Below are positions 34,529-46,358 of a DNA stretch of 64,000 nucleotides, one piece after another. This DNA comes from Leptodontidium sp. MPI-SDFR-AT-0119. Lineage: Eukaryota > Ascomycota > Leotiomycetes > Helotiales > Leptodontidiaceae. The DNA is taken from assembly GCA_020726505.1 (NCBI GenBank), contig JAHLEZ010000001.1, positions 2,914,001-2,978,000 of the forward strand, in the 5' to 3' direction. Both the position numbers and the translations under genes were made by a program. The notes beneath the pieces were generated by a model, which saw only the letters and a list, made by a program, of their open reading frames with translations, did not search any database and was not told the DNA's origin. Numbering within the stretch: position 1 is the stretch's first letter; each line of letters opens with the position of its first letter.

Positions 34529-35724
34529 CAAGAACTAGATACCCACCTTTATTGAATTTAACTTCATAGTACTTTCTTAGTTTCATATACTTAATGACAG
34601 AGATATTTGCGAACGGCACTAAGGAAAGGTCTCTCGATTTTCAGCGGTTCCGGCTCTTCCCTGCAACATATTCGGAGAGAAACGGCCATGTTGCTGGCCG
34701 CAGCTTATCGCCATTCTGCAATTATTGGCGACGGCCTTGCAAATCTCATTTTCCTGTGCAGCTATTCACTCACAATCTCTCATCACAGTATTATTTCGGG
34801 CAGTCTTCGCTATTCTCGCTCACGAATCCGAAGTTAGAGGCTGTTTGCATGTGAGCGCCAAGAGCATGGTTCTTTTGTTTTGGGCCGCCATTAGTTCCTA
34901 AAATAATGAATCCGACATCAAAATCCTCTAACAGTCTTGGAATTTTGAGTGATCCATTGTTGCAGTTTAAGTCAGTATCTATTTCTATTATCTTATAAAG
35001 TGAGATCTCAACAGTAGAATTTGGTAATCAATGCTGAAATTTGGGGCCTCGGCAAAACCTCGCTTAGCATATATCATGATCGCAAAAAATACCGGAAAGG
35101 AGCTGCATATCGGATCGTACAAGCCAAGTGAATGCTTAATTTCTTTGAACCACACAGTCTCTGATCTCCCTTCCTCTGGCCTCAATCGCTCCCCAGCCTG
35201 GCCGACCAATTGGTGACCCACAACCTGGCATGCTAACTGCCTATCGCATCATGTGGCTCCAGATTTGGGCTTCATGCGGTTAGTGTTGACCAGAGGCACT
35301 CAAAGTTATGCAGGTACATGGCTCGGACTGACCAACCTCGACAAGCTTCGAGATCAACCTTCTTTCTTTGGAGTAGCTTGCCAAGCAAAAACGATAAGCT
35401 TCCCTGACATCGATATGCACTCAAGAAGCGTTATTCCATGGCTAACTCCTGCATTGGGCAGCTGTGGTAGAATAGAGTGCCATCTTGCCTCCAATTGGAA
35501 GGCCGGTATGCATGGGACATTGGGGAGTGACCAAAAGACCCTTGATATGCTTTTCAAAATAAGGATTTACAATCGCCATATCGTATTGCGTTGTAGTTGG
35601 GGATGCGATTCAGGCCCAGGCTCCGGAGTTCTTGCGCCAGATGGCGACAGAAACATTATAGATACTCAGTATTCCCCTTGTTGGGCTCTTCATCAGCGAC
35701 TTTTCCGCCATCTGTATCGACAAG
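34529..35724. other. Upstream region of the subtilase gene
   Basis: ORFs on both strands overlap and show no family motif. The region probably holds the subtilase promoter; no specific site was assigned. Confidence 0.45.
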
Positions 35725-38653
35725 ATGTTGTTCTCCTATCAATCCATCGCTCTTCTCCAAGCAGCATCACTCGCTTCTGCCGTAACACTTCCAAGTGGGT
35801 ACAAGCCGAGTCCAAGGGACCAGAAAGTTGTTCCAGGTGCATTCATCGTAACTTTCGAGTCGAGCCTGGTATGTAATTAATTTCAGTCAATTGCTAACTT
35901 CGCTGATATCATAAGCCATCGGCTGCCAGTTTCTACCAGAATTTGACAGCAAATGGGATTCCAGTCACTACTCGCCAAACTTTTGATCCAGCGATATTTG
36001 CGGGCACATCTTTTCACTTGCACGATGTGAACGACACTCATCTCGATACCATTGGAAACTTCACTCAGGTCAAGAGCATTTCTCCCGTCAGGCTCCACCA
36101 AAGGGCTGCTCCGGTCGGGGATCGAGCCAACGTTGCGAAATTGTGGTCTGCTGCCAAGCTGCAGGGCCGGGCAGTGGCTGATAGCGATGATATGACCACT
36201 CATAAAATGACGTAAGGACTCGCTGGTTCTATGTGTTTATTTTTGATTTCGCTGACCTGGTCACTGCAGTGGTGTTGATAAATTGCAAGCCGAGGGACTT
36301 GATGGAAGTGGGATTACAATTGGTATTATTGACACAGGGTTTGTCTCTCTTCTCGAACATATTTGAATATTTGCTCACGGAATATAGTATTGATTACAAT
36401 TTGCCAGCTCTGGGTGGCGGCATTGGACCTGGATTCAAAGTTGCATACGGGTATGACCTTGTCGGTGACTTTGATGCAAATGGAAATCCTGCGCCTGATG
36501 ATGACCCCATGGACTGTCTTGGCCACGGAACACATGTTGCAGGTATCATTGGTGCTTCAAATGATCCATACATCTTGGGCGTGGCTCCCAATGCCACTCT
36601 CCACATGTACAAAGTCTTTGCCTGCGAAGACAATGCTCCAACGGATATTCTCATCCAAGCATTCATCATGGCTCACAACAATGGGGTCGATGTGATCACC
36701 TCTAGTATTGGAAGCAACAATGGGTGGCCTGAAGAGTAAGTCGATATACATTGTTTCTAGTGCGGGGTTCCTTTGCTAATTCTCATCTCAGTCCTTGGTC
36801 CGCCGCAACGGCTGCCATTGTGGCCGCTGGAACACCATGTATGCTTGCTGCTGGAAATTCTGGTGACGGTGGCATGTTTTATGCCTCTTCAGCTGCATCC
36901 GGAACAGATGTCACCGCAGTGGGTTCTGTTGACAATACCAATACCCCATCTGCCGCAACAATTGCCAGCTACACAATTGACGGCGGGGCAGCAGTTGAGT
37001 TTGTTTACAACCTAGCTGTCGGAAACTTCTCCGGAATCAGTCTCCCAATCGTTGCTACCAGCCTGGATAGCACAATAACGAACGATGCCTGTGCTCCAAT
37101 CACCACGGACCTGACTGGAACAATTGCTCTCATTCGTCGTGGAACTTGTACATTTGACACCAAGATCGCCAACGCTGTTGCTGCTGGTGCTCTCTACGTC
37201 TTCCTCTACAACAATGTCGCAGTACCTGTCAGCCCGGCAATTACTGACCCCAATGTTTTGGGTGCAGCCATGCTTGCCAATGTACTTGGAGAGGAAATCG
37301 TCAAGCAGTTGGCTGCTGGCCACAAGATCCAAGCTACCTTTGGAAAGAATCCGATCCTGAGAATTCTTACGCCAGGGCCTGTGAACAGTCTGAGTGGTAA
37401 CACTATGAGCACCTTCTCATCGTACGGCTTATCAGCTGAGAATACCATCAAACCCGTCGTATCGGGACCCGGAGGCGCAATCTTGTCGACTTACCTCGCC
37501 TCTACGGGTGGCTACGCAGTAGAGTCCGGCACCTCAATGGCAACCCCGTTCGTTGCAGGAGTCGTGGCACTATACATGCAGGCTAAGGGACGAGGCATCA
37601 ATCCGAAAGTGATCAACAGTGCCCTCGCTGCCACTGCCAACCCATTGAACTTCAACGACGGAACGAAGAACTCAACATTTCTGGCCTCGGTTGCTCAGCA
37701 AGGATGTAAGTCTGATAAATTTTCAAAGTTTACAGACCCAAAAACTGACGCACGAAATAGCTGGGCTTGTTGATGCATACCAAATGGTTCGCGGTGGAAT
37801 TTCCATCTCAGAAGCCAACTTGGCTCTCAACGACACAGCCAATTTCGTCAAGAATCCATCCTTCTACGTTGAGAACACCGGAACCAAGTCAATGACCTAC
37901 GTCCTAAGCCATCAGCCAGCCGCCAACAGCTACACTTTTGATTCGTCCTACGGAACCGCTGATAACTACGGTGTCGTTTCATTCCCACCTCAGATGGATG
38001 AGAAATACTCAAGTGTTGTGATCTCCCCGTCGACACTGACAATTGCACCTGGAGCCAAGAAGCGAGTCAGCATCGCCGTTACACCTGATGCCAGCTTGAA
38101 CAGCAAGCTCGTTCCTATCTACAGTGGATTCATCAAAGTCACTTCAGCATCCGGAGAAGTCGCTGGTATTCCATACGCCGGTGTTGCCGCCAAGATGAAC
38201 GACATCCTCATCGCAGATCCTTCACTCAATATCTACGACAATGGCTTTGCGTTCGGTGTCGTGCCCTACTCAGGCCCGGGAAAGACCTCATCTGGTTCGA
38301 TCGACCTCTACAAACCTTCAGTTGGTAGCTATCCATTCTACTACTGGTCAAACACATTTGCTTCCAAGGCGATACGCATTGATATCGTTAGCACAAATGG
38401 CACCAATTCTGTCTTCGCTGCAGGCATGGCCACAGTTGGCTCAATGTCTGGATTCCCGCGGACTTGGGAAGCAAGGTCCTTGGCGGGATTTTACTTTGCC
38501 AACGCTTTCGATGGGTATTTGGCAGATGAGACTTTGGTGAAGTCGGGCGTTTACAAGATGGTGTTGAGACTCGCGAAAGCTTTTGCTGATCCCGCCAAGG
38601 GGAGGGAATATGAGACGTTTGAGACTCCTCCATTCTATATGGACATGGATTAA
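35725..38653 (+). CDS. Secreted subtilisin-like serine protease (S8A, with PA domain)
   Basis: Six exons, 35725-35868, 35916-36211, 36270-36338, 36388-36735, 36792-37705 and 37761-38653, give 887 residues with all phases consistent. The N-terminus MLFSYQSIALLQAASLASA is a signal peptide, followed by an inhibitor-like propeptide (GAFIVTFESSL...). The catalytic triad is Asp168 in IIDTGIDY, His216 in CLGHGTHVAGI and Ser534 in GTSMATPFVAG; oxyanion Asn308 lies in LAAGNSG. A PA domain (about residues 357-460, GTIALIRRGTCTFDTKIANA) is inserted between His and Ser. The C-terminal 270 residues form a Fn3-like domain (GAKKRVSIAVTPD). This is the layout of minor extracellular proteases (Vpr-like). It would degrade external protein, possibly host or plant protein. 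Exon 3 is only 69 nt and splits the Asp motif. Confidence 0.95.
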
Positions 38654-39438
38654 GGAAGTGACATGCTTGAGTTTTATAATGTATTTATGGAATAAAATTT
38701 AATGATTATCTACGGACCCGGCAAGAACGATAGATATGTTCTATGATCTAACTTTGATCCTACACCCCCTCCTGTTTATTTTCTACACTTCGTGTAGGCC
38801 AAAGAGTCAATCTAATCATCACCTACGCTGTCCTCATGCACATCCATTGTTTAAGCATTATAATACCCAGATCAGCGTATTACTTCGCCCGCTTCCTTAT
38901 GCTCCGCTTAAGTCAGCCTGTTAAGTTTATGATGATCGACTCACATGTTAGGGGTTATGTGGGGATTGATCAGAAGCACCTTCGGTGGGGCTTTGGTGTC
39001 GATTCGTCCTGCCTCAAACTCCCTGAATTCTGTATCTTCTCTATTTCCTTCGTATTAGACCTATTAAATACTCGAATAATTTCCGCCTACGTACTCCCTC
39101 CCATATACGTCTAGTACCGCACTCTTGTTCTAGCATCGTTACAAAATCATATGATTGGATAGATCACTTTTGTATTTACTCCGTCGACTCTTAAACTAAC
39201 AAACAGCGAGAATGGTTACCTTTCGTAGGTGATGTTTGTTTCGTAAAATTATTGGAAATTAAAATAAAAATAAAAATGAAAAAGTTTAGGATACATAATA
39301 TTAAATAACACTTTCCAAAAATTAGTTTTCTTTTACTGGAGTATTATTTTTTCACTTTTATTTACTTCAAGTTCCAACTTCAGCCAACTTTTTATTGAAA
39401 ATCTTTTTATTAGAATCAACCAAACTCCCTTAATCTCG
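38654..39438. other. AT-rich intergenic region between convergent genes
   Basis: The region between the subtilase (+) and 2EXR-like (-) 3' ends is AT-rich, with AAATAAAA runs near 39260-39400 that can serve as polyadenylation signals. No gene was seen. Confidence 0.5.
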
Positions 39439-41262
39439 TTAAGGATTTGTTTTGGTTGGCTTGTCGTTAGCCTGGATAAACGGGGGGTATGCTCTTATGT
39501 CAGATGGGCGAAGTAGAGAGCAGGCCCACATGCTGTCCTTGTAGTCAGCCCTCTCATCACTTCTGTAACTTTCCACGTCGAATTCTCCACATCCATAGTC
39601 GCTACCTAGATCTGGGGGAGTGGACGACTCAACCATCTCATCACTTCTGGAGTTTTCCGCGTCGAATTCTCCACATCCATAGTCACCATCTGGATCTGCT
39701 TCAAAGAGAGCTTTCCTTGAGGCCTGAATCTGAAAGTATTGTTCATCCATGTCATCAACTGCTTCTTTTGCCCAGACTCTCCAACCCGGCGTACGGCGCG
39801 AGCCTTCCGTCATATCCAGCAATTCAACCCAATTGCTCAATTTCTTAATTGCGATCTCCCTCTTGCCAGTAGAGTAGATCAGCTCAAATTCTCTTTGCCA
39901 CCGGCGCATAACCCGTCTTATATTGGTAGGCGCGTCTCTAACGAAAGATTGATGGTAATCCTCGATAAGAGATAAATAGATCACCTCTTCACAGGTTTGG
40001 AAATAGGGATATGGACAATAACTCGGGCAAGGCCCTGGATTTTGCTTTTCATGCTTGATGAACTCCTTCAATTCCGAGGAAGCTGCCTTGATCCGCTTGT
40101 ACTGTGGCTCAAGATACTGAATCACAGCTTTTCGTGCCGATCTGAAAGACTCTAAGTCGTTATCTTCGCTTGCCAGACTAGCAATCTCGAGGTTCATCTC
40201 GACGGGGTGTCGTAAAAACTTTTTGAAAGGATGAGCTTTGAGCGGATCAAATTTTTTCTGATAAGCGCGATACCAGATATCTTCTGGGCCCAGAAGTCTA
40301 GCTCCGTGTTGGTCTCTTGCACGACCCCACTTGGAGTCCATATAGACGCTGAACGGCCGATGTCGCTCAAATGACTGGGCATATGCAAGCAGCTTTTCGT
40401 AGATCTCAAACACGCGAAGACTATGGCTGTTTCCTTGGACTAATCTAGTCAAATCTTCACGATATTCTGGTCTGATAGCGATGGATTGGACAGGAACTGA
40501 CGAGCGTGCAGTGTCTGGTACGTCAACCTTCTCAAGCTCTCCCAATTGGAACCTAGGAATGTTTCGTAGAAGTTTCAGGGGCTTCAAAAGTATTTCAGGA
40601 TTCAAGCATGGACCGAGTTCAAAACTCCGCCGATAATCTTCGTGGAAAAGGCCTTTGGGCATAAGCTGCACTTCTAGCGACTTTGGGGGGTGAAGTGAAA
40701 GCAGGCGGCAGAAACGTACAAGCCCTTCATTAAACTCATTTACTTCTGCAGTCTCCAGCGTGTTTGACGAGATGGGTATCATGAATCTCCAGTTCTTGAC
40801 ATGTTTGAAAGCAGGGGCCCCTGCAAAAAATCTCGACTAGACGGAATTTGACTTCAACCTGTCGCCTCTCAAAATGTTTCGCATGACTGGCGACATGAAA
40901 CTTTCTCCACCCATTCCAAAGAGTACCATAAATTTGTTCAAATGGTACAGAGAGTAAGACCCTTCGGCATTGATCTGATGGCAGGTTCTAAGAATCTGAG
41001 GTGCCAGCCCACATTGTGCGTATCCGGACCAGAGCTGCTTACGACCCTCCCACCCACTTAATGCCTCCAAGGTTGAAAGAGATTCGTTGATGAGAAGGTA
41101 TCCGTAGATCATATCTCTAATTTCTCTTGGGATTTTATCGAGGAAATAACAAGGTTTGGGGGCTGCTGCTCCCTTCTTGGAACTTTCGTTTTCCAGTCGA
41201 AGTTTAGTCAACGCAGCCGGCAAGGAGGCTACTACCACCGACTGTTCAGAGGTTTCCGTCAT
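39439..41262 (-). CDS. 2EXR/F-box-like protein, relative of the transposon-disrupted gene
   Basis: Two minus-strand segments belong together: 41262-40837 (ATG at 41262) and about 40815-39439. The first has the family signature YFLDKIPREIRDMIYGYLLI and LAPQILRTCHQINAEGSYSL. The second starts around AFKHVKNWRFMIPIS and runs to VDDMDEQYFQIQASRKALF. The C-terminal tail carries an internal repeat, DYGCGEFDAENSRSDE and DYGCGEFDVESYRSDE. A GT...AG break between the segments (donor in GACAG-GTTGAAG, acceptor TTTTTTGCAG) would give an intron of only about 38 nt and is out of phase by one base. A frameshift in the GGGGCCCC stretch is therefore possible. The family is often expanded in Leotiomycetes; its function is unknown, though the N-terminus resembles F-box-type adaptors. 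Confidence 0.7.
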
Positions 41263-41811
41263 GATTGTGTTTGAGCTTTGGCCGTGCTATGTACTGAAAA
41301 ATTGAGATTGTATGGTTTTGACTCAGTGCTCTGAATGAAGACGAGAGAATCTGAGCTTTTATAGATAGGCTACCTCGCTTCTTCTTGTCCCGCCCGTCCT
41401 GAAGCCCGAAGCTCCAAGAACAAAGAAAACGCTGTTCATTTTCAGGAAACAGGATATTATATTTATTTAGTCTAATCGATTTGCGAGCGGGCACGTCACA
41501 CTATTCAAAGTTACATTCGTCGTCTGACAAATGGTCTTTATTCCGAGGTCTCTCCATTTTTTGTCTAGCCAATAGTCTCCAATTTCTCCTTCCTTAATCC
41601 TGACATACTACATCAGACATTAGAAAAGTACGAAAATTCTCTATGTGAGAAGGGTCCAATGCAATTTCCTCCTACAACAGCCCCAAATCCAGAAGAAGCA
41701 AGCTCGCCCAGCCTTAAGTCGCCCCAGGGAAGCAAAAGAAAGCCAATTAAACCCCCCAAAAGTCTTCCGTAGCTCTCAAATCTATCCCAAACCCCCAATT
41801 ATCTTCCCCGC
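41263..41811. other. Spacer between two minus-strand genes
   Basis: No supported gene. The part next to 41263 is the promoter side of the 2EXR-like gene. Confidence 0.4.
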
Positions 41812-42594
41812 CTAATGACTGCGGTCATAAGCCTCCATAATATCCCAAATTTCATCTGGTGTCCTTCCTTGGTCCATCAACCTAACCATAAAAGCGTCGT
41901 GCGAGATGGCTGATTGCCTTGCGGTTGCAATGGATGCTCTGGAGTCGGGCCATTCAGACACTGGGGGGTTAGGAGGTCCTGAGCGTGATGCGTCTGGGAG
42001 CTTAATGGTGGTGGTGGACGTGTGACGGGGCGGGATGGAGGGTATGGGAATGTATTCCGGCCATTCTGGCGGTTTGGAGGAGCTGATCTGTAGCCATTGG
42101 GGGGTCTGGAGGGGGTGTTGCCATTTGGGATAACTCGGGAGAACTGGTGAGAAGAGTATATTAGCTTTTTTTCTTGTTAATGCAGGAGTTTGGAAAGAAG
42201 AAGAGCAAGATGGGGATAGAAGTAGTGGACTCACTGTTCGTCTGACCGGTCCTGGACCGCTGTTTGAGCCACCTACAGCATTTCCATTCGATGGAGAGCC
42301 AGGGTGGAACCGCTCAAACTCCTAAAAGAACAGTTAGATCTTGCAGACCTATACGAGAGGCAAAATGACGTGGAATACCTCTTCTCCTTCTTCTGAGTTT
42401 TCACTACTCAATTCCAGTTGATTGAGTAGACGGGCACCGTCAGGCCTGGTGTGGCTAGGACCATTACCATTCTGTAAACCTCCAGGACCATTTGCCAGCT
42501 GCGTTGTGGCTCTGGTAGTTGCACCAGGGGCCAAGACTGGATATTGCATGCGCTGTGGGTTGGTTGAACCGTTTGGAAGATTGTTGGGGTCCAT
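41812..42594 (-). CDS. Hypothetical Pro/Ser-rich protein
   Basis: The start is probably ATG 42594 (MDPNNLPNGSTNPQRMQYPV). Likely exons are 42594-42379, 42321-42235 and 42143-41812, each with GT/AG borders, but the second and third do not agree in phase, so one junction is wrong or an exon is missing. The N-terminus is rich in Asn, Gly and Pro, with an acidic SENSEEGEE at the end of exon 1. The last exon ends with a compact, helical tail, MVRLMDQGRTPDEIWDIMEA. No family is recognised. The protein is probably disordered and nuclear or cytoplasmic. Confidence 0.5.
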
Positions 42595-43715
42595 TGTGTT
42601 GGTTGTTTGGTGATGCAGTTGGCAGGAAAGAGAAGAGATAGAGAACAGGAACAAGGTAGAGAGGGAGCGCAGGATAATTGCGAACGTTTGATGGTGGTGG
42701 TGTTAAGAAAATCTTACGCGTGGAAAGGAAAGAAGAGATTTTTAGGTGATGAAGTGTGGCGGGTGAGCGCCGGCTGCGTTGTCGGGGCCTAACTTGACTT
42801 TAATTGGCCATGAAAACTCTCAGGGGTGTTTATAGCTAGGATATAATAGATTGATTTCTCACTAGTAGTTGTGAGGCTTCAATTTATGTAGCTTTAGGAG
42901 AATCTGAGGTTATTTGGCTATTCCTATGGCTTTCAAGCGCCTGATTCGCTGTCCAAAGCTGCATTTTTGACTACCCGACGAGGGTAGTTCTCTTTCAACG
43001 CGACACAATCGATGATCAATGATTACTATCACCCTTCATGGCACCTCGACCGTCTTTATAGATGGAAAGCGTGTTTCTGGGTGTCTACTCTACCATATTA
43101 GTTGTGGATTTACTTTGGTTGGAGCCCCTGCGGCCCCCTTGCATCTCGAGTAAATTTCCTTTTCGAGCGACACTAACAGGTCCAAGACAAAACAACACCA
43201 GCACTTGAAAATTGCAGATGCGCAACGCAATAAGTAATCTAATTCTTAATACATTCAATCTCTCTAAATTCTCTAAATCATTTAAAAATGAGGAAAGAGG
43301 TGGTGGCTGCAGTGGTGAGGTTGAGATCCTAGCCTTATGACGCTGCCATGACGCGCTGCAGGGAGAATTTGCTCCTAAAAATTCTTCAAATTCGTGTGCA
43401 CTTCTCATATAGGGTCTCATTTGCGCTATCTAGGTGATGAGATGCTTTATTAGCTATTTAATTAATGCAGAAGCGCCGATTTACTTTCATGAATCCTGAA
43501 GAGGCTAAGCTTGAAGAACAGGGGGTTGCCAGCGTGCTGCGATAGCTGTGTCCCCACCATCCACAATAAATACAGCTTTCCCCAGCCTCGACATCAACAT
43601 CGGAATTGTCTTCTACTCCAAGAACAACCACTCTACAGTTTTGAAGACACACGGGCTTCCATCTCCTCCTCCCTTCCCTTCCATTCCTCCTTAGAACACC
43701 CTCCAATCCTCCACA
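42595..43715. other. Intergenic between divergent hypothetical genes
   Basis: ORFs at 43085-43420 (-) and 43458-43736 (-) and 43511-43729 (+) have no recognisable features. A pyrimidine-rich run lies at 43650-43715, just upstream of the ATG at 43716, as expected for a fungal leader. Confidence 0.4.
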
Positions 43716-44753
43716 ATGGCGCCAAATAATCACCAAACCCTAAGCAAATAAAAGCCAACTACATCAAAGGGCGCGCCACCTCGCAATAGCCAAAGTGCTG
43801 AAGGCAAAAATTCAGCAGACAACGCCCCATCTTCAGCAAGAGCCATTAATTGGTCCATATGGGCCCCTAAGGGTTACAAGGATGTCAATCCAGCAGACAA
43901 AGACTGATGCTCAAGAGGTGCTGGCACTGAAAAGAAGGGCGAGAAAGACAAAAAGAAGGCTTCCAAAGTTGTTATCATCATATCGGATGATGAGACAGAT
44001 GAAGATGTCAGAGGCGAGGTATGTACAGCTACGATGGACAGGTACTCTTGGAAACTAATGCACTGCGAAGGCTACAATGGGCTCCCTCCCTCGTCCTCTA
44101 CCAAACCCAGCTGTTCTGCCCAGCCCGTACGGCTCAACATCAGTCCCACCACCATCTGTAAGTCTAATATCCATTTCCTCAAACCAACTACTCAATCCTC
44201 GTCGAAATTCCAGACTCGTCAGGCTAACTCCTACTTCTCAAAGACCACCCAATCAGAAAGCCCATCGCTCTTCCTCCCTGAAAAGACACCCTATCCTAAA
44301 TACACCTCTCCGACACCATCTTCCTCCTTCACTCAACCCCTAAAGAAACGCAATAAAACCACCGCCGGCCAAAACACCGAGTCAAGACCCATGGAGCTCC
44401 TCTCGCCCTCTCCCCAGCTTCAGCCTGCCACTCTCCCACCGCCCTCCTCCATGTCTACGCCACGCACGCGGGCACGCACATACCCCGCTGCTGCCCCTAA
44501 TAACAACAATCGCACTGTTAAGGGAGTCACAGCGGAAGATGCTTCAGCGACAAAGAAGCGCAAGCGAGACCAGGGACAAGAGGAAGTGGTGGATTCTCCA
44601 GCCCGCAGACCCGTACACCCTCCTGTGCAAATAGGCGGAGATCGACAGGCTAGAGAGAATCCAAGAGACTTATTCGAAGCTGCTTTGAGAACTTTCGATG
44701 GACGAGGAGGCTTGGTATTTGGGGTTATGAACCTGTATGATCGGTTTCATTAG
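43716..44753 (+). pseudogene. Hypothetical Ser/Pro-rich nuclear-type protein with two early stops
   Basis: From ATG 43716 (MAPNNHQTLSK) the frame meets TAA at 43749-43751 and TGA at 43905-43907 but otherwise stays protein-like: SARAINWSIWAPKGYKDV, KKGEKDKKKASKVVIII, SDDETDEDVRGEV. From 44034 it is open for 239 codons with Ser/Pro-rich sequence, a basic ATKKKRKRD-like nuclear-localisation patch (SATKKRKRDQGQEE) and a conserved-looking end, RDLFEAALRTFDGRGGLVFG. No GT...AG intron can remove the first stop, since there is no GT between the ATG and it. The stops could arise from CAA and CGA by C-to-T change. A shorter protein starting within 44034-44753 is possible. No family was recognised. Confidence 0.5.
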
Positions 44754-46358
44754 ATACTTTCTTGGTTGGGAAAGTGTTGGATGAGGGGTTGGGACGGGTT
44801 TTCTTTAATTTTGGGAGAGTTTTCTTGGTATGATGGGAGGGGGAGTTTGGTTTGGTTGAGAGGGAATTTTGCTTCTCTTTGCTTAATCTTTTGCTAGATA
44901 GTTCAGGGAGGTTAGTAGCTACGTCCCTGTGCGGAGTAGACAGAGAGATTCCTCCCCCAAGGAGTCATAGGAAATATCCGAGACGAATGGCGGGGTAGGG
45001 GATAATGAAAAGGAGTGAAGATGCCTTGCATTAATGGGATAGCAGAGAAAATAAAATAATTAATGCAATTAGAGTGCGAAAACTCCAGTTTCTCCAACTC
45101 GCATTCTGCACATGTAATAACCATTCATGTGTTCCAATGCTTTGATTTGCGAATCTGCATATATTTGCGGTTTTGACATTGCCATTTTACTTGCAATCAA
45201 GACCATGATGTCAAATTAAATTCTCTAAAGCTTTAAATGAAGTTTTTATTTACAAATTCTTGGTCCGAGGAAAGAAAGACCTAGAAAATACAGCGTGGTT
45301 TTGGCTCAGTGCTCATCTGCCGCGTGATATCCCGATTTCCTGCATAACACATCAAGGGTACTTTTGCCTACTGTCACTTTTGAAGCCATCACTTCTGATT
45401 TTGACATCTCTAATGCCGGACCACTGCAGGGTTATGCACCTCAAATGCTTCTTAGGATGAATATCGATAACCCGCTATCATGCATTCACAACCACTTATC
45501 CTTCTCCCATCATCAGCTTCACTTCAAGCTGAATCTGTTTCCATCGATGCATATAACACCAGATGAATAATACAAAGTAACAGATGAGTAATACGCAGTA
45601 CCAGATGTATGATATATTACATATTTACCTGAGGATCTCACATTAAATTTCAGGTGATATTCATCAGCTCTGCATTCTTTCACAGTTTCACTTCACTATC
45701 AAGTTCACTTTCACTTATCAAGTCACCAACTCATCTAAACCTCATCCATCTCATATCCCCTCTGTATCTAATGCTCAAAATTTAAAAGTGCAAATCTCAT
45801 CAATCGAAAATTAGAATAATGTGAAATGAGTATCATGTTTTGAAGATCAGTTTGAAGATCCGGACTTCCGTCTGATGAGCAGGACAAAAGGTGGGCGATG
45901 GTCATTTCTTTTCTACCATATGATAGTTGCCTCTATGTTTAGTAGACTTTAAAATTCATCATTACAATGGGATGGGATCTGAAACGGTAAATGACCATAC
46001 CATATCAACCATTTTGTCCATCTCTAATTTCATTCGTTCGTTTTAGCTTACTGATAAATGGGCTAAATATGCGGGAAGTAGAGCTCGTCTGTCATTCTCA
46101 GAATGTCAATATAACCAAGATGAGAAGAAGGCAAGCATCCTTTCAGTGCTTGCGTGAACGATACTTAGATAAGGTAGGTAAGAAGTGTTTCTCGGGACAA
46201 GGTGTTCAAAAGGTCGCTTCGTCCGCTAGCGCCAGTGCCAAGTTTCCCTTCCCTTGTATGTACCCGCAAACCTCCAACATCCTCATTCACTCCTCAACAC
46301 CCCTCCTTGCCTCATTCATTCTCTTCTCCGATCTCATAATTGAAGCGAAACAGCTTCG
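44754..46358. other. AT-rich intergenic region
   Basis: No supported gene. A tandem-like stretch around 45555-45610 repeats ACCAGATGAATAATAC-type units (ACCAGATGAATAATACAAAG, ACAGATGAGTAATACGCAGT, ACCAGATGTATGATATATTA). The last 100 bases before 46359 look like a leader. Confidence 0.45.

Noticed and set aside
35253..35876. Plus-strand ORF of 207 codons before the subtilase
   Set aside because: It overlaps the subtilase signal-peptide exon in another frame, starts without support and shows no family features.
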